From Cytobacillus stercorigallinarum (GTDB taxonomy: Bacteria; Bacillota; Bacilli; Bacillales; Cytobacillaceae), in assembly GCF_014836495.1 (NCBI RefSeq), contig NZ_JACSQT010000005.1, positions 1 through 64,000 on the forward strand: a stretch of 64,000 nt of DNA, in the 5' to 3' direction. Position numbers and translations under genes: made by a program. This document shows, piece by piece, positions 32,861-42,450 of the stretch. Within the stretch, counting starts at the first letter, position 1. Each line of letters begins with the position of its first letter. The notes beneath the pieces are model-generated. The model was not told the origin of the DNA. It worked only from the letters and a program-made list of their open reading frames with translations, and did no database searches.

Positions 32861-33316
32861 TTACTGATGCAGTGAATACTGTTCTTCTGCTTTTTCCGCT
32901 ACTGCATTCGTTAACTCGGTTGTAATATCAGGAAGAGAAGTGTCCAGAATGGCATTTGCCATTTTCGCCATCATTCCTTCCGCTACAATCTCTAAAAAGC
33001 CCGTCATCACTACTTCTTGTTTGGAAGAACTTACGCTTGAGAAAAAACCATTACCCTTAAATTTCTCATTGATACCTGTTAAGTTAAATGTCACTTTATT
33101 TGGTGCCTGCCATCTCGTGATATCCACCTGTAACTCTATCTTCTTTTTCATTAAGCCGACATCTACTTTAAACACCCAGATGGAGCTTTTCTCATTTAAT
33201 ATCTCATGCCTAATATACCCTGGAACAAGTGGAGCCCAATGGTTCATATCACTAACAAACTGCCATAAATGTTCAATTGATACATTTACTTTTTTTTCAT
33301 GATGAAAGCTTGCCAT
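32861..33316 (-). CDS. CoxG/SRPBCC-family protein
   Basis: The ORF encodes 151 residues from ATG at 33316, with AAGGAGAG about 10 bases upstream. It has the START-like fold of the CoxG family: KVNVSIEHLWQFVSDMNHWAPLVPGY at the start, then NKVTFNLTGINEKFKGNGFF and a long C-terminal helix. Members bind lipids or assist CO dehydrogenase, and no cox genes are here. It ends one base from the ykuK stop, so transcripts converge with no visible terminator between them. Confidence 0.75.
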   Translation of the reverse strand: MASFHHEKKVNVSIEHLWQFVSDMNHWAPLVPGYIRHEILNEKSSIWVFKVDVGLMKKKIELQVDITRWQAPNKVTFNLTGINEKFKGNGFFSSVSSSKQEVVMTGFLEIVAEGMMAKMANAILDTSLPDITTELTNAVAEKAEEQYSLHQ

Positions 33317-33384
33317 TATGCCTCTCTCCTTCATTCTCGTCTTAGATGCTACTGCCTTATTTCTATTCGACCTGTAGGAGAAAC

Positions 33385-33618
33385 ATGCTATCAAATTTAG
33401 GATTAGCGTATCAGTATACGCAAAACAAATTAGAAACTTTGGAGGTAACAGCTGCTTTCTTTCTGACCAAAAGATTAATATTGTCTCAGTTTAATAAAAC
33501 GAAAATACGTCATCTGTTTGCTTTTATAAATGCCGAAAAGGAGAACTTGACTTTTTTTAAATCAATGGAGGAAACAGATTATTTTGATATGATATCGCGA
33601 TTGGATATGTCTGTTTGA
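33385..33618 (+). CDS. Small protein of unknown function
   Basis: This 77-residue ORF has a strong ribosome site (TAGGAGAAAC before ATG at 33385). The sequence MLSNLGLAYQYTQNKLETLE, then AAFFLTKRLILSQFNKTKIR, is helical and moderately basic at the centre with an acidic C-terminus. It diverges from the SRPBCC gene. Family not recognised, but the ribosome site supports coding. Confidence 0.55.
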   Translation: MLSNLGLAYQYTQNKLETLEVTAAFFLTKRLILSQFNKTKIRHLFAFINAEKENLTFFKSMEETDYFDMISRLDMSV

Positions 33619-33795
33619 GACAAAGGCTATGCTACAGAAGTGTCAAGCGGTGATTAGCTTTAGAATGATGGTCGAACCACATATAATTCCGCACCAGTGC
33701 AGTTATAAAAAAAGCTGGGAATGCGCTACAACTATTTATATAGTGGGATAGCAATCTAGAGAAAAAATCGTCACCTTTCGTTGTTTGCACATAAC

Positions 33796-33828
33796 AAAAA
33801 AGATAATGTGTAGGTTTGCTACACATTA
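33796..33828 (-). terminator. Terminator after the luciferase-like gene
   Basis: TAATGTGTA (33828-33820 on minus) pairs with TACACATTA (33812-33804), followed by TCTTTTTTG. Confidence 0.85.
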
Positions 33829-33839
33829 CCTTTACAACA

Positions 33840-34832
33840 CTAATTAAATGGTTTATTAAACATATCAGCCAATAATTTATATGATTTGAGACGGTCGTTA
33901 TAATCATGTGTAATTGTCACGATCATGATTTCATCTATGCCGTATTGTTCTGTAAGATTTAGCAATTCTCTCTTGACCTTTTCCGGATTGCCAATAATCA
34001 TTCTATCTTTCATCTTTGCAACTTTTTCTTGTTTTGCACTGAAATAGGGATGCTTAATTGCTTCCTCTATTGAGGGCACTCCTTGCTTCTCTCCATCATC
34101 TGATTGTAGATGCCATAACAATACTGAAGTAGCTATTTCCTCAGCCTTTTCATCTGTTTCAGCACAAATAACGGAAACGGTTAACATCATCTTTTGTTGG
34201 TCGTTCTTGCGCTTCTCTTTAAAAAGATAAAACGCCTCTTCACCATTGGCTTCACTCATAAAATGTCCAAAACAGTAATGCAACCCTTTTTCCGCTGCTA
34301 AACGTGCACTTTTATCGCTTGTTCCTAACATCCACACTTCCGGTTTTATTGGTGGGATGGGACTTGCCTTTACTTTACGAAAAAGATGGTCTTCTGGATG
34401 CTTGTCATTTAAAAAAGCAAGCAGTGTATCAATCGACTGTGGCCACTCTTTGACGGCTTGTAAATAATTTCCCGCCAGTGCAATACTTGCTTCCGCAGAA
34501 CCTCCTGGTGCTCTTCCTATGCCAAGGTCTATACGACCTGGAAAAAGTGTGCTTAATAGATGAAAGTTCTCTGCCACCTTATAAGGCTTATAATTTGGTA
34601 GCAGCAATGCACCCGAGCCGATTCTAATATTTGATGTTTGTGAAGCAATATAACTCATCATTATTTCAGGAGAGGAGCTAGCAAGCCCAGGCAAGTCATG
34701 ATGCTCTGCAATCCAATAGCGGTAATAGCCTAATTCATCCGCTTGTTTGGCTAACTGCAGTGATGCCTCAAGTGCTTCTTTTGCTGTCTTGCCTTTTGCA
34801 ATAGGTGATTGATCTAAAATACTCAGCTTCAA
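33840..34832 (-). CDS. LLM-class flavin-dependent oxidoreductase
   Basis: This 330-residue luciferase-like TIM barrel has LSILDQSPIAKGKTA, YRYWIAEHHDLPGLASSSPE, IRIGSGALLLPNYKPYKVAE and FPGRIDLGIGRAPGGS. These belong to the YhbW/YwcH-like group of FMN monooxygenases. Possible reductants include the flavin reductase elsewhere in the window, but nothing links them directly. It lies 15 bp downstream of the Suv3-like helicase gene on the same strand. Confidence 0.85.
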   Translation of the reverse strand: MKLSILDQSPIAKGKTAKEALEASLQLAKQADELGYYRYWIAEHHDLPGLASSSPEIMMSYIASQTSNIRIGSGALLLPNYKPYKVAENFHLLSTLFPGRIDLGIGRAPGGSAEASIALAGNYLQAVKEWPQSIDTLLAFLNDKHPEDHLFRKVKASPIPPIKPEVWMLGTSDKSARLAAEKGLHYCFGHFMSEANGEEAFYLFKEKRKNDQQKMMLTVSVICAETDEKAEEIATSVLLWHLQSDDGEKQGVPSIEEAIKHPYFSAKQEKVAKMKDRMIIGNPEKVKRELLNLTEQYGIDEIMIVTITHDYNDRLKSYKLLADMFNKPFN

Positions 34833-34847
34833 TATTACCCCTCCTGT

Positions 34848-37418
34848 TTACCTCTTATAGTAACGTCTTCTTCTATTCGGTTGATTCTTATGGCAATCAT
34901 CGCAAATGTTAAAAGCATGATCCCACGTTAAAGATTTTCCACAACGCTTACAAGTTTTTTTCATATTTGCAATATCATCATCTAATCGTTCAAACACATG
35001 ATTAGATATATCATCCCTTACTCTTTCCCAATAGATGGCTTCGGTATGTTGACCTAATTTATAAAGAAAAAGTAAATGAAGGCCTATTGCTTTATAAGAA
35101 TACTCAAGGTCTTCAAGATTACGATTCCTTAACCTCGGTTCAGGTAACTCTTCATGATCAATGATACTGTACATTGTCTGCTCCCATTGTCGAACTAGGT
35201 CTGCTTCTTTTTTAGAAAATGGTAAATGTAAAAAGCTGTACAAATCTTTTAAAGGCATCCTCGCCTCAATCTCTGTCCCTCGAACCAATTCATAAAGCTC
35301 TCTTTCTTCACTTAATGTGGCTTTGTTTGTTCCTTTTGGACTTTCAAACAAATCCCAGAGTTCAAAAAACTTCCCTAGATCACGATAATACGAAAGAAAG
35401 CGATCAAAAATGGCTGAAGTAGGTGCAATAGCAAAACTTTCAATCGGAGCATCTACTTGTGATAATAAGCTTCTCATTAACTTAATTCGATCAAAAAAAG
35501 CCACTCTACCGACAGGGTAAATCCCTTTTCGCCCCGCTCTCCCAGCAATTTGCTTCACTTCTTGAGATGTCAAAGTCCGACGCTTCGTACCATCAAATTT
35601 CTCCGTTTCCAGAAAAACAATCCGTCGTATCGGTAAATTCAATCCCATCCCGATCGCATCTGTTGAGACAATGACATCAGACTGTCCAGCTGTAAAACGA
35701 TTAACTTGTTTCTTCCTCGTTTCAGGTGGCATACTGCCATATATCATACTGACTTGATGACCTTTTCTCTGTAACATAGATGCTGTTTCTAATACCCTTT
35801 TACGTGAGAAACAAATTAGCGCGTCACCCGCTTTTACATTTTTTAGTGAGAACTCTTCACTGTCTACTTCCAAAGGGGCTTCTCGTTGATATCTATTTAT
35901 TTCAACATCGCTATCTCCAATTAATTGCAACAGCATATCTTCGGCATTTTTACTGGCAATAATATGCACTTCCCTCGCATTTGCCTTTGTGATTGCTTTA
36001 AACCAAGCATAGCCTCGGTCCTTATCACTAATCATTTGTGATTCATCGATGACAATGACATCATAATCATCTTTCTCATAAAACATCTCAACAGTACAAG
36101 ATAAATGTGTCGCACCTATTGTTTCACGTTCCTCTTCTCCTGTTTTTAAAGAGCAAGGCGTTCCTTCACTATTTAGTTTTTCATAAACTTCTAGTGCCAA
36201 TAATCGTAATGGAGCTAAATATAACCCGGATGGGGCTGCTTTCATTTTTTCCAGTGCATGGAACGTTTTTCCTGTATTGGTGTCACCAATATGAAGAACA
36301 AATTTTTGATGAATATTTTTGCGGCTCTCATAAGCTGATCCAAAAATATCATTCAACATTCTTTGTTGTTGTTCTTCTTTTTGCCTACGTTCCTGTTCTT
36401 CTTGCTTTCGCTTCTGTTTTCTTTCTTTCACTTGAATTTCATATAATCTTCGCTGCTCTTCTACTTCATAATCCTCATTTGCTATCGTCAATAAATCTGT
36501 AACATAGTCTTCCATTAAACGGCCTAGTGCATTTGGAATCAAATCCTCCCAATCGATTAGATCCAATAGCTTCTCTCCCGTCAAACTATGATGAAACAAA
36601 GATTGATACTTATCGATATGATTTTGACCAAGATGTAAAAGAAGCGCTTGTTGTATAAGCGTATGTAAAGATTCTCCTATCATTTGTTCATATTCAAAAT
36701 AGTAGGTCTCATATTCAAAATACCATTTATTTTTTATCATCACTTTGTGGAGATTACCTGTAAACTCTTCAAAGAAATCTTCTACTCGTGAGTAATCATC
36801 AACTACAAAAGGACCCACTTCTACTAAAGGTTCCTCTAAATAACTTGATTCCGTCTCATCGTATTTCACTCTATCTGCTAAATCCTTTTTAAGCTTTAAA
36901 GCCGCTTTATGTCTTAAAGCTAAAAAGAGATCTTCGTTGTTTTTTGCCAACCATTGTTCTGCTTCTTCACAAAGAAACTCTTGATAGGCGTATCTTTCTT
37001 GTTTGATTTGACGTTCTTTTTCTTCTTGAAGATATCTTTCTCTCGCATAAACATAACGCTTTGCCCACTTTTCTGGTTGATCTGCAAAAATCGAATGGAG
37101 CAACTTATTGACATTTAATGGACGAAATTCAATGACTTCTTTCCTAAATGCTTGATTTAACGTTTTCTTATTCATATCTTCAACAACATAGTTTTTTTTC
37201 TTTAAATACTCCTTCTTATGAAATCGAGAGAGTTTGTTTGTCGCTTTATTACTCCACACATTCTGCCAAACTTGTGCTAAAAACGGGGCACGATCGTTTA
37301 AATATTGGGCAAAACTTAACATTTGTTCATTTGCACCTAAATAATAATCTATGTCTTCATAAATTTTCATTTTTGTATATTCAGTCGCTTGACGATGGAT
37401 ATCCTCTAATTGCTTCAT
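34848..37418 (-). CDS. Suv3-like DExH helicase with zinc ribbon
   Basis: At 856 residues it has three regions. The N-terminal region (1 to about 340) is alpha-helical and charged, ending in a coiled coil rich in Arg, Lys, Gln and Glu. The helicase core (about 375-640) has Walker A GDTNTGKTF, PLRLLALEVYEKL, DEXH-box VIDESQM, and motifs V/VI STDAIGMGLNLPI and KQIAGRAGRKG. The C-terminus has a helical region and a CxxC ... CxxC zinc ribbon (CKRCGKSLTW, then CDDCHK). The core matches Suv3/SUPV3L1, the RNA helicase of mitochondrial degradosomes, which is patchy in bacteria. An RNA-unwinding role is inferred. Confidence 0.82.
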   Translation of the reverse strand: MKQLEDIHRQATEYTKMKIYEDIDYYLGANEQMLSFAQYLNDRAPFLAQVWQNVWSNKATNKLSRFHKKEYLKKKNYVVEDMNKKTLNQAFRKEVIEFRPLNVNKLLHSIFADQPEKWAKRYVYARERYLQEEKERQIKQERYAYQEFLCEEAEQWLAKNNEDLFLALRHKAALKLKKDLADRVKYDETESSYLEEPLVEVGPFVVDDYSRVEDFFEEFTGNLHKVMIKNKWYFEYETYYFEYEQMIGESLHTLIQQALLLHLGQNHIDKYQSLFHHSLTGEKLLDLIDWEDLIPNALGRLMEDYVTDLLTIANEDYEVEEQRRLYEIQVKERKQKRKQEEQERRQKEEQQQRMLNDIFGSAYESRKNIHQKFVLHIGDTNTGKTFHALEKMKAAPSGLYLAPLRLLALEVYEKLNSEGTPCSLKTGEEERETIGATHLSCTVEMFYEKDDYDVIVIDESQMISDKDRGYAWFKAITKANAREVHIIASKNAEDMLLQLIGDSDVEINRYQREAPLEVDSEEFSLKNVKAGDALICFSRKRVLETASMLQRKGHQVSMIYGSMPPETRKKQVNRFTAGQSDVIVSTDAIGMGLNLPIRRIVFLETEKFDGTKRRTLTSQEVKQIAGRAGRKGIYPVGRVAFFDRIKLMRSLLSQVDAPIESFAIAPTSAIFDRFLSYYRDLGKFFELWDLFESPKGTNKATLSEERELYELVRGTEIEARMPLKDLYSFLHLPFSKKEADLVRQWEQTMYSIIDHEELPEPRLRNRNLEDLEYSYKAIGLHLLFLYKLGQHTEAIYWERVRDDISNHVFERLDDDIANMKKTCKRCGKSLTWDHAFNICDDCHKNQPNRRRRYYKR

Positions 37419-37603
37419 TTCTTTAACTCCTCTAACAAATACATATTATTCCTATTGTATACGAACTCGTGTCACTTCACTACCATAACATATCGCACTT
37501 CCGCTAAAAAATTATCAGAGAATTTAAAATTAAAATCAACAAACAAGGATTTCTGAATCAATTCATTTTTAATTTGAACTTAATATTATAGAAGGAAAAT
37601 ATA

Positions 37604-38105
37604 ATGGCTAAAACAAAGTGGACGTTAACGCCCAGCCAAAGTAGTATTGATTTCTGTTAAGCATATGATGATTGATAATATAAAGGGATTATTTACAGCG
37701 TATGATGCTGTCATCGAGGAAGACCCATCAAATTTAACAACTGTTGATATTGCATTACCAATTGACAAAGCTAGTATTGAAAAAATGAAGACCATGATAA
37801 TCATGTAAATTCACAAGATTTCTTCGATACCGAAACCTATCGAATAATTATTTTTAAAGTAACTTGTTAAAAAAGGGTAGATGAATATGGCGTAAGCAGC
37901 TTCTGACCATTAAAGATACAACGAAACTAGAAACGCTTGCCGTCATTGAATTTGAAGGAACAGGTATTGATCCATGGGGAAATACACAAGTTGGCTTTAC
38001 CGTAACAGGATTAGTAGAAATGATTATGCGTTAACATGGAATGCTGCATTAGAAATGGGTGGCGTCCTTGTTGGAGATAAAATAAAATTGGTTTATGTTT
38101 TGTAA
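37604..38105 (+). pseudogene. YceI-family protein, decayed
   Basis: Starting at ATG 37604 behind GAAGGAAA, fragments in changing frames read MAKTKWTLTPSQSSIDF, KHMMIDNIKGLFTAYDAVIE, LTTVDIALPIDKASIEK, SQDFFDTETYRII, TGIDPWGNTQVGFTVTGLV and GGVLVGDKIKLVYV. These are in the right order for a YceI lipocalin-like protein of about 170-180 residues. At least four frameshifts and internal stops separate them, including one after SIDF and others near 37795 and 37880. It is a dead gene, and it explains the otherwise empty 860-bp gap between the helicase and speE. Confidence 0.85.
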
Positions 38106-38140
38106 CAATAAAGTCTTTTATTTAAACCACTAACAAATGA

Positions 38141-38176
38141 AATAACAACCTATCTATAGTTTGATAGGTTGTTATT
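38141..38176. terminator. Long hairpin between YceI remnant and speE
   Basis: AATAACAACCTATC (38141-38154) pairs perfectly with GATAGGTTGTTATT (38163-38176). The U-tract is weak on either strand. It lies 100 bp beyond the speE stop. Confidence 0.6.
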
Positions 38177-38279
38177 AAAGTTATCTAAAAACCTATTTGA
38201 GATCGAAGGTAAAGTGTTTAACGAATAATAAAAATGTAGTTTTAGTACACTATTTCATAAACTTAAATATTACCTCATG

Positions 38280-39107
38280 TTATTTACATAAATTCTGTAC
38301 AAATTTAGGCAACACGAAACTCGCTTGATGTAATTCTGGAGTATAGTATTGACCATTAATGTCACTTATTCTATTAGGATCAACATCTAAGGGATCATAC
38401 TTCTTGGAACCTATAGTGAATGTCCACATCCCACTTGGATATGTTGGTATATTACAAGTGTAAAGGCGTGCAATTGGGAAGATTTCCTTGGTATCTCGTA
38501 TAGCATTTCTAATTAATTCTGCTTTAAACCAAGGATTATCTGTTTGTGCAACAAAAATACCGTCTTCTTTTAGTGCTTTTGCAATGCCTGCATAAAATCC
38601 TTTTGTGAATAAACCCGCAGCCGGTCCCACAGGTTCAGTAGAATCAACCAAAATTACATCGTACTTGTTGTTGCTTTTTATAATATGATCAAATCCATCA
38701 CCAATTATTAATTCAGTCCTAGAATCACCAAAACTTGAAGATATGTGAGGTAGGTGTTTTTTTGAATATTCAACAACTTTATTATCGATTTCAACCTGAG
38801 TAACTTTCTCTACACTAGAATGTTTCAATACCTCTCGTACTGTACCACCATCTCCTCCACCAACAATTAATACTTTTTTAGGAGAAGGATGTGTAAATAA
38901 TGGGACATGCGCTATCATTTCATGATAAACAAATTCATCTTTTTCGGTTGTCATAACCATATTATCTAATAACAACATATTGCCAAACTGTTCAGTCTCT
39001 AACATATCTAGTTGTTGATATTCAGTTTTTTCGTTCTCTAATATTTGATTAATTTTACCTGTAATTCCAAATGATTGAGTTTGTTTCTCTGTAAACCATA
39101 TTGACAT
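38280..39107 (-). CDS. speE: Spermidine synthase
   Basis: The 275-residue enzyme transfers an aminopropyl group from decarboxylated SAM to putrescine. Motifs are [34 protein letters not shown] (nucleotide site), [16 protein letters not shown], and the catalytic [18 protein letters not shown]. Length is standard. It is the last gene of a TetR-SMR-SMR-speE operon, 20 bp after the second SMR gene. No speD or speA adjoins, so this may be a second copy used for polyamine balance. Confidence 0.92.
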   Translation of the reverse strand: MSIWFTEKQTQSFGITGKINQILENEKTEYQQLDMLETEQFGNMLLLDNMVMTTEKDEFVYHEMIAHVPLFTHPSPKKVLIVGGGDGGTVREVLKHSSVEKVTQVEIDNKVVEYSKKHLPHISSSFGDSRTELIIGDGFDHIIKSNNKYDVILVDSTEPVGPAAGLFTKGFYAGIAKALKEDGIFVAQTDNPWFKAELIRNAIRDTKEIFPIARLYTCNIPTYPSGMWTFTIGSKKYDPLDVDPNRISDINGQYYTPELHQASFVLPKFVQNLCK

Positions 39108-39127
39108 AATGAATCTCCTCTTTCTAT

Positions 39128-39442
39128 TTAGCTAATAAGTTTTAATCCTACTGCAGCACTCAATACCATTGCCATAAAAATGATACGTAGCCAATGTTTT
39201 GACTCACCGTAAAATAAGATTCCTACAACTCCTGAACCGACAGTTCCAATTCCCGTCCAAATAGCATAGGCAGTCCCCATTGGTAAAGATTGCATTGCCA
39301 TACTTAAGAAAATAAAACTACTTCCTAATCCAAGAATAAATACTAAGAATGATTTAATTGATTTTTTTTGAAGTATCATATTTATTCCAGTAACACCAAC
39401 GACCTCAAATATCCCTGCGAGAATTAGAAAAGTCCATCCCAT
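39128..39442 (-). CDS. SMR-family efflux subunit (second)
   Basis: The 104-residue protein has four membrane helices. It carries the family's conserved Glu in [16 protein letters not shown] and the [18 protein letters not shown] signature. It begins with a one-base overlap (TAATG) on the stop of the other SMR gene, implying a heteromeric pair like EbrAB, YkkCD or MdtIJ. Given speE downstream, a polyamine substrate is likely, by analogy with the spermidine exporter MdtIJ. Confidence 0.85.
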   Translation of the reverse strand: MGWTFLILAGIFEVVGVTGINMILQKKSIKSFLVFILGLGSSFIFLSMAMQSLPMGTAYAIWTGIGTVGSGVVGILFYGESKHWLRIIFMAMVLSAAVGLKLIS

Positions 39443-39789
39443 TATCCTTCACTCCCTTCTTTTTGAGGTTTACCTGTTACTACTTTAAGACCAATAACTC
39501 CTGTAAGAAGAATAAGGATTAACAATAATTTTAATATTTTAAATGGCTCACCAAAAACTAACATTTCCATTAGGACAGTTCCAGTTGTACCGAGCCCTGT
39601 AAATACTGCATACGCCGTTCCTACTGCTAGTTTAGATGTAGCTTTTATTAATAGAGCAAAAGACAGTATGATAGCAATGATTGTGCCAGTCCATGTTATT
39701 ACATCATTTGAATGCTTAAGCCCTATAACCCAGCCAACTTCAAATAAAGATCCTAGTATTACTAAACTCCATGCGCGATTCATCTTCAT
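39442..39789 (-). CDS. SMR-family efflux subunit (first)
   Basis: The 115-residue protein has four membrane helices, with the conserved Glu in [17 protein letters not shown] and [18 protein letters not shown]. The slightly longer C-terminal tail ([14 protein letters not shown]) marks it as the larger partner of the pair. Its start overlaps the tetR stop (ATGA), and its stop overlaps the next start, so all three are translationally coupled. Confidence 0.85.
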   Translation of the reverse strand: MKMNRAWSLVILGSLFEVGWVIGLKHSNDVITWTGTIIAIILSFALLIKATSKLAVGTAYAVFTGLGTTGTVLMEMLVFGEPFKILKLLLILILLTGVIGLKVVTGKPQKEGSEG

Positions 39790-40373
39790 CCACCTCTCTC
39801 ATTACTAATGCCTTGCCAATAAACATACCAAGCTTCTGATAATCTAATATCAAGTCGTTCTGAATTACCATATAGAAGTTCTACAAATAAACCGTCTAAA
39901 ATAGTTAGAAATGCTAATGTAGCTGTCCTCTCATTAACATTTGGTTTTAGTATTCCGCATTTTTGTTCAAATAGTAACTTAAATATCTCTTCAAGTTCAC
40001 TAACATATTTATCAGTTCCATTTTTTATAAGGTCTTTAAGTTGTATTGGAGGAAAAAAAGAAGTCCTCAAAAAGAAACTAGTATTACTATTTTCTTTATT
40101 ATAGGAGTCCAAATATTCATTTAAAAAATTGTATAAGATTTCTCTTAGAGGTTTTGCTTTATTTTTAGATATAAACTTTTTGACAAATAATAATTCATTA
40201 TCTACAGCATCATTAAAGGTACTAATAAAGAGTTCATCTTTACTTTTAAAATGAGTGTAAATAGATTGTTTTTTTATTCCAACCTCACTTGCAATTTGAG
40301 TTAAAGATGCACCTTCATATCCATGAAGAGCAAATTGAGTTAGTGCTACTTTTTTTAGTTGTTCATATGTCAT
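39786..40373 (-). CDS. TetR-family repressor of the SMR-speE operon
   Basis: At 195 residues, residues about 8-52 form the TetR helix-turn-helix ([20 protein letters not shown], then [19 protein letters not shown]). The remaining alpha-helical region binds an unknown ligand. It is the first gene of the operon, behind a matching inverted repeat (40383-40404), which points to autorepression. The inducer may be a polyamine or a toxic cation; this is inference from the neighbours. Confidence 0.87.
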   Translation of the reverse strand: MTYEQLKKVALTQFALHGYEGASLTQIASEVGIKKQSIYTHFKSKDELFISTFNDAVDNELLFVKKFISKNKAKPLREILYNFLNEYLDSYNKENSNTSFFLRTSFFPPIQLKDLIKNGTDKYVSELEEIFKLLFEQKCGILKPNVNERTATLAFLTILDGLFVELLYGNSERLDIRLSEAWYVYWQGISNERGG

Positions 40374-40382
40374 AAATTATCA

Positions 40383-40404
40383 TCCTTCCGAACGGTCGTA
40401 AGGA
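40383..40404. promoter_or_regulatory. TetR-type operator upstream of the SMR-speE operon
   Basis: TCCTTCCGAACGG runs into a near-perfect inverted partner, TCGTAAGGA; the CGAxCGxTCG centre is typical for TetR/AcrR operators. It ends 10 bp before the tetR start codon. Confidence 0.6.
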
Positions 40405-40658
40405 TATATTATCACTACACTTCATAAACGTCAAATAAAAATTATATTGAAGTTATATAAAAAATGTGGATTTATAGTAAGTGAGTTTGAAAATGGGTAA
40501 GAAAGGAGAATTGGGAGTTATTATTACTTTTAAATATCTTTTTATTAGTTAATCGACTTTATAATGGATTAAAAAATACTTTATTATTTCTATACAGTTA
40601 TTCTTTCCGAAAGGGTGAATAGTTGAAAAATAGGGGAACTAAAAAGTAGCTTTTAAAA
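40405..40658. other. Intergenic stretch between the tetR operator and dacC terminator
   Basis: AT-rich, with stops in all frames and no ORF carrying both a ribosome site and meaningful length. It should hold the tetR promoter, but no clear -35/-10 pair stands out. Confidence 0.4.
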
Positions 40659-40709
40659 TCAAACGACGAAAACGCTTGGAGGAGTAATCCAAGCGTTTCC
40701 GTCGTTTGA
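40659..40709 (-). terminator. Long-stem terminator after dacC
   Basis: AAACGACGAAAACGCTTGGA (40661-40680) pairs with TCCAAGCGTTTCCGTCGTTT (40688-40707), with a single mismatch and a 7-base loop; the minus-strand tail is GATTTTAAAAG. Confidence 0.8.
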
Positions 40710-40719
40710 TGAGAGCGAT

Positions 40720-42204
40720 TTACTGCTCAGCTAAAATCGTCGCAATTTTATCTTCAATGATTTTCCCTTTGGATCCATCGATCATATTATTTAATACGAT
40801 AGAAAATACATATCTTTCGCCTGATTGGTTATCAACGTATCCTGATAGTGAGCTTACTGTTGAAATGGATCCTGTTTTTGCATAGACATAGCCCTCTGCA
40901 GGAGAGTTTTTCATGCGATTTCTTAATGTACCTCCTATCATTCTTTCTGGATGGCCAGCAACCGGTAATGATTGAAAATATGTTTCAAACCAAGATTCCT
41001 TCTGTACTTCGTATAAAAGTTTTGTCAGTTCATTTGCTGGTATTAAGGTAACATGAGAGATACCGGACCCGTCCCTTAGTAGGGTAGTTTCTTGGTTAAC
41101 TCCCCAATTTTTTAATTCATTTGCCAATACTTCTAAGCCTGCATCCCAACTGCCTTCATTTTTAACCACTTTCCCCATTTCTTTGATTAAGATTTCCGCA
41201 TGTGTATTATTACTCAATTTCATAAAGGGGATGAGCAGTTCCTTTAACGGCATGGACTGTTGTTCAAACAACACTTCTGTTTGTTCAGGTGCGACTCCTA
41301 CCTTTACCCCACCATGTATTTTAATACCTTCATCTGCTAAAGAATCCTGTAATAACGCTGCAGCATACTGTGTTGGTTCCCATACCGCAATCCACTCTCT
41401 ACTAGATGTCGCTTCCAAGGGAATCGTCCCAGAGATTGTTATCTCATTTGTACCATGTTCTCTTACGATATCGATATCCTTCTCGTCTGAGGCACCAACT
41501 GTTTTAGCCTCATTATTGATTTTGACATATCGATTGTCCGGTTGCAGTGTAATTTCTGGCTTATCCCCCTCTCGCTTCCCTGATTTTACTTCTACAATGA
41601 CACTACCAGCATCATAATCTTCATTTGGACTCGCAGTTAATGCAGAAATTTGTGCACCGTAATAATAACTCTCATCATTCCAGACAATATCTTCTGACAA
41701 ACGCTTATCATCATACCAACTGTCATCTGCAATAAGTTGTCCCTTAATCATTTTGATCCCTTGTTTTTTTAATGCTTTAGCCATGTTGGTAAAATCTTCT
41801 TTCATTAAAGTAGGGTCGCCATAGCCCTTTAAATAAATATCGCCATGGTGGACAGAGCCCCTTTGTTGGCCTTTTGATAATAGTTCTGTTTTAAAGCGAT
41901 AATCCTCACCTAATACTGATAGTGCTGCCGCGGCTGTTAATAGCTTCATATTAGAAGCTGGTCGCAATCTTGTATCAGCTATATGCTCATAAACAATCTC
42001 TCCTTCATCTGCGCTCCTCACGCTAACACCAGCAAGAGCTCCTGCTAACAGTGGATCGTTGTTAATGAGTTGATTAAGCTTTTGAACTAATTCATCTCCT
42101 TCTTCATTAGCCGAAACTTGTGGTTCCACTGCTGATTGAAACGGTGTGTAGGCAATGGAAAGTAGTAGTACAACCGTTATCAAACCCACTAAAGCCTTTT
42201 TCAT
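40720..42204 (-). CDS. dacC: D-alanyl-D-alanine carboxypeptidase/endopeptidase (PBP4a type)
   Basis: The 494-residue S13-family penicillin-binding protein has a signal peptide at residues 1 to about 32. The active-site Ser84 is in RPASNMKLLTAAAAL (SxxK), SxN is SNNTHAEIL, and KTG is YAKTGSISTVSSLSGYV. The large insert between SxxK and SxN (about 180 residues) is characteristic of the family. Length nearly equals B. subtilis DacC. It trims or cleaves peptidoglycan peptides outside the membrane. Confidence 0.9.
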   Translation of the reverse strand: MKKALVGLITVVLLLSIAYTPFQSAVEPQVSANEEGDELVQKLNQLINNDPLLAGALAGVSVRSADEGEIVYEHIADTRLRPASNMKLLTAAAALSVLGEDYRFKTELLSKGQQRGSVHHGDIYLKGYGDPTLMKEDFTNMAKALKKQGIKMIKGQLIADDSWYDDKRLSEDIVWNDESYYYGAQISALTASPNEDYDAGSVIVEVKSGKREGDKPEITLQPDNRYVKINNEAKTVGASDEKDIDIVREHGTNEITISGTIPLEATSSREWIAVWEPTQYAAALLQDSLADEGIKIHGGVKVGVAPEQTEVLFEQQSMPLKELLIPFMKLSNNTHAEILIKEMGKVVKNEGSWDAGLEVLANELKNWGVNQETTLLRDGSGISHVTLIPANELTKLLYEVQKESWFETYFQSLPVAGHPERMIGGTLRNRMKNSPAEGYVYAKTGSISTVSSLSGYVDNQSGERYVFSIVLNNMIDGSKGKIIEDKIATILAEQ

Positions 42205-42450
42205 TTTTCCTCATCCCCTCCTATTTTCTCCTGTCTACATTTCTTCTACATAGATTGACAAAAAACTGCATGTATATGTATTGAACTTCGCTTTTTCTCC
42301 AATTTTCTCCTGTAAGTGAATGGATGTGTTTTTACCTTCTATCTTAATAGGTAGCAATTACTACTCAATTATTACTTTTGTCAATTGTAGGCATACTTTA
42401 GGGGGATAGAGAGAGTAGAAGGACAAACTTAACTGAGTCCTAAGGCTGAA

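Noticed and set aside
33632-33907. 91-residue minus-strand open frame overlapping the end of the luciferase-like gene
   Set aside because: It lies over the terminator of that gene and its coding end, has no ribosome site and no protein-like pattern.
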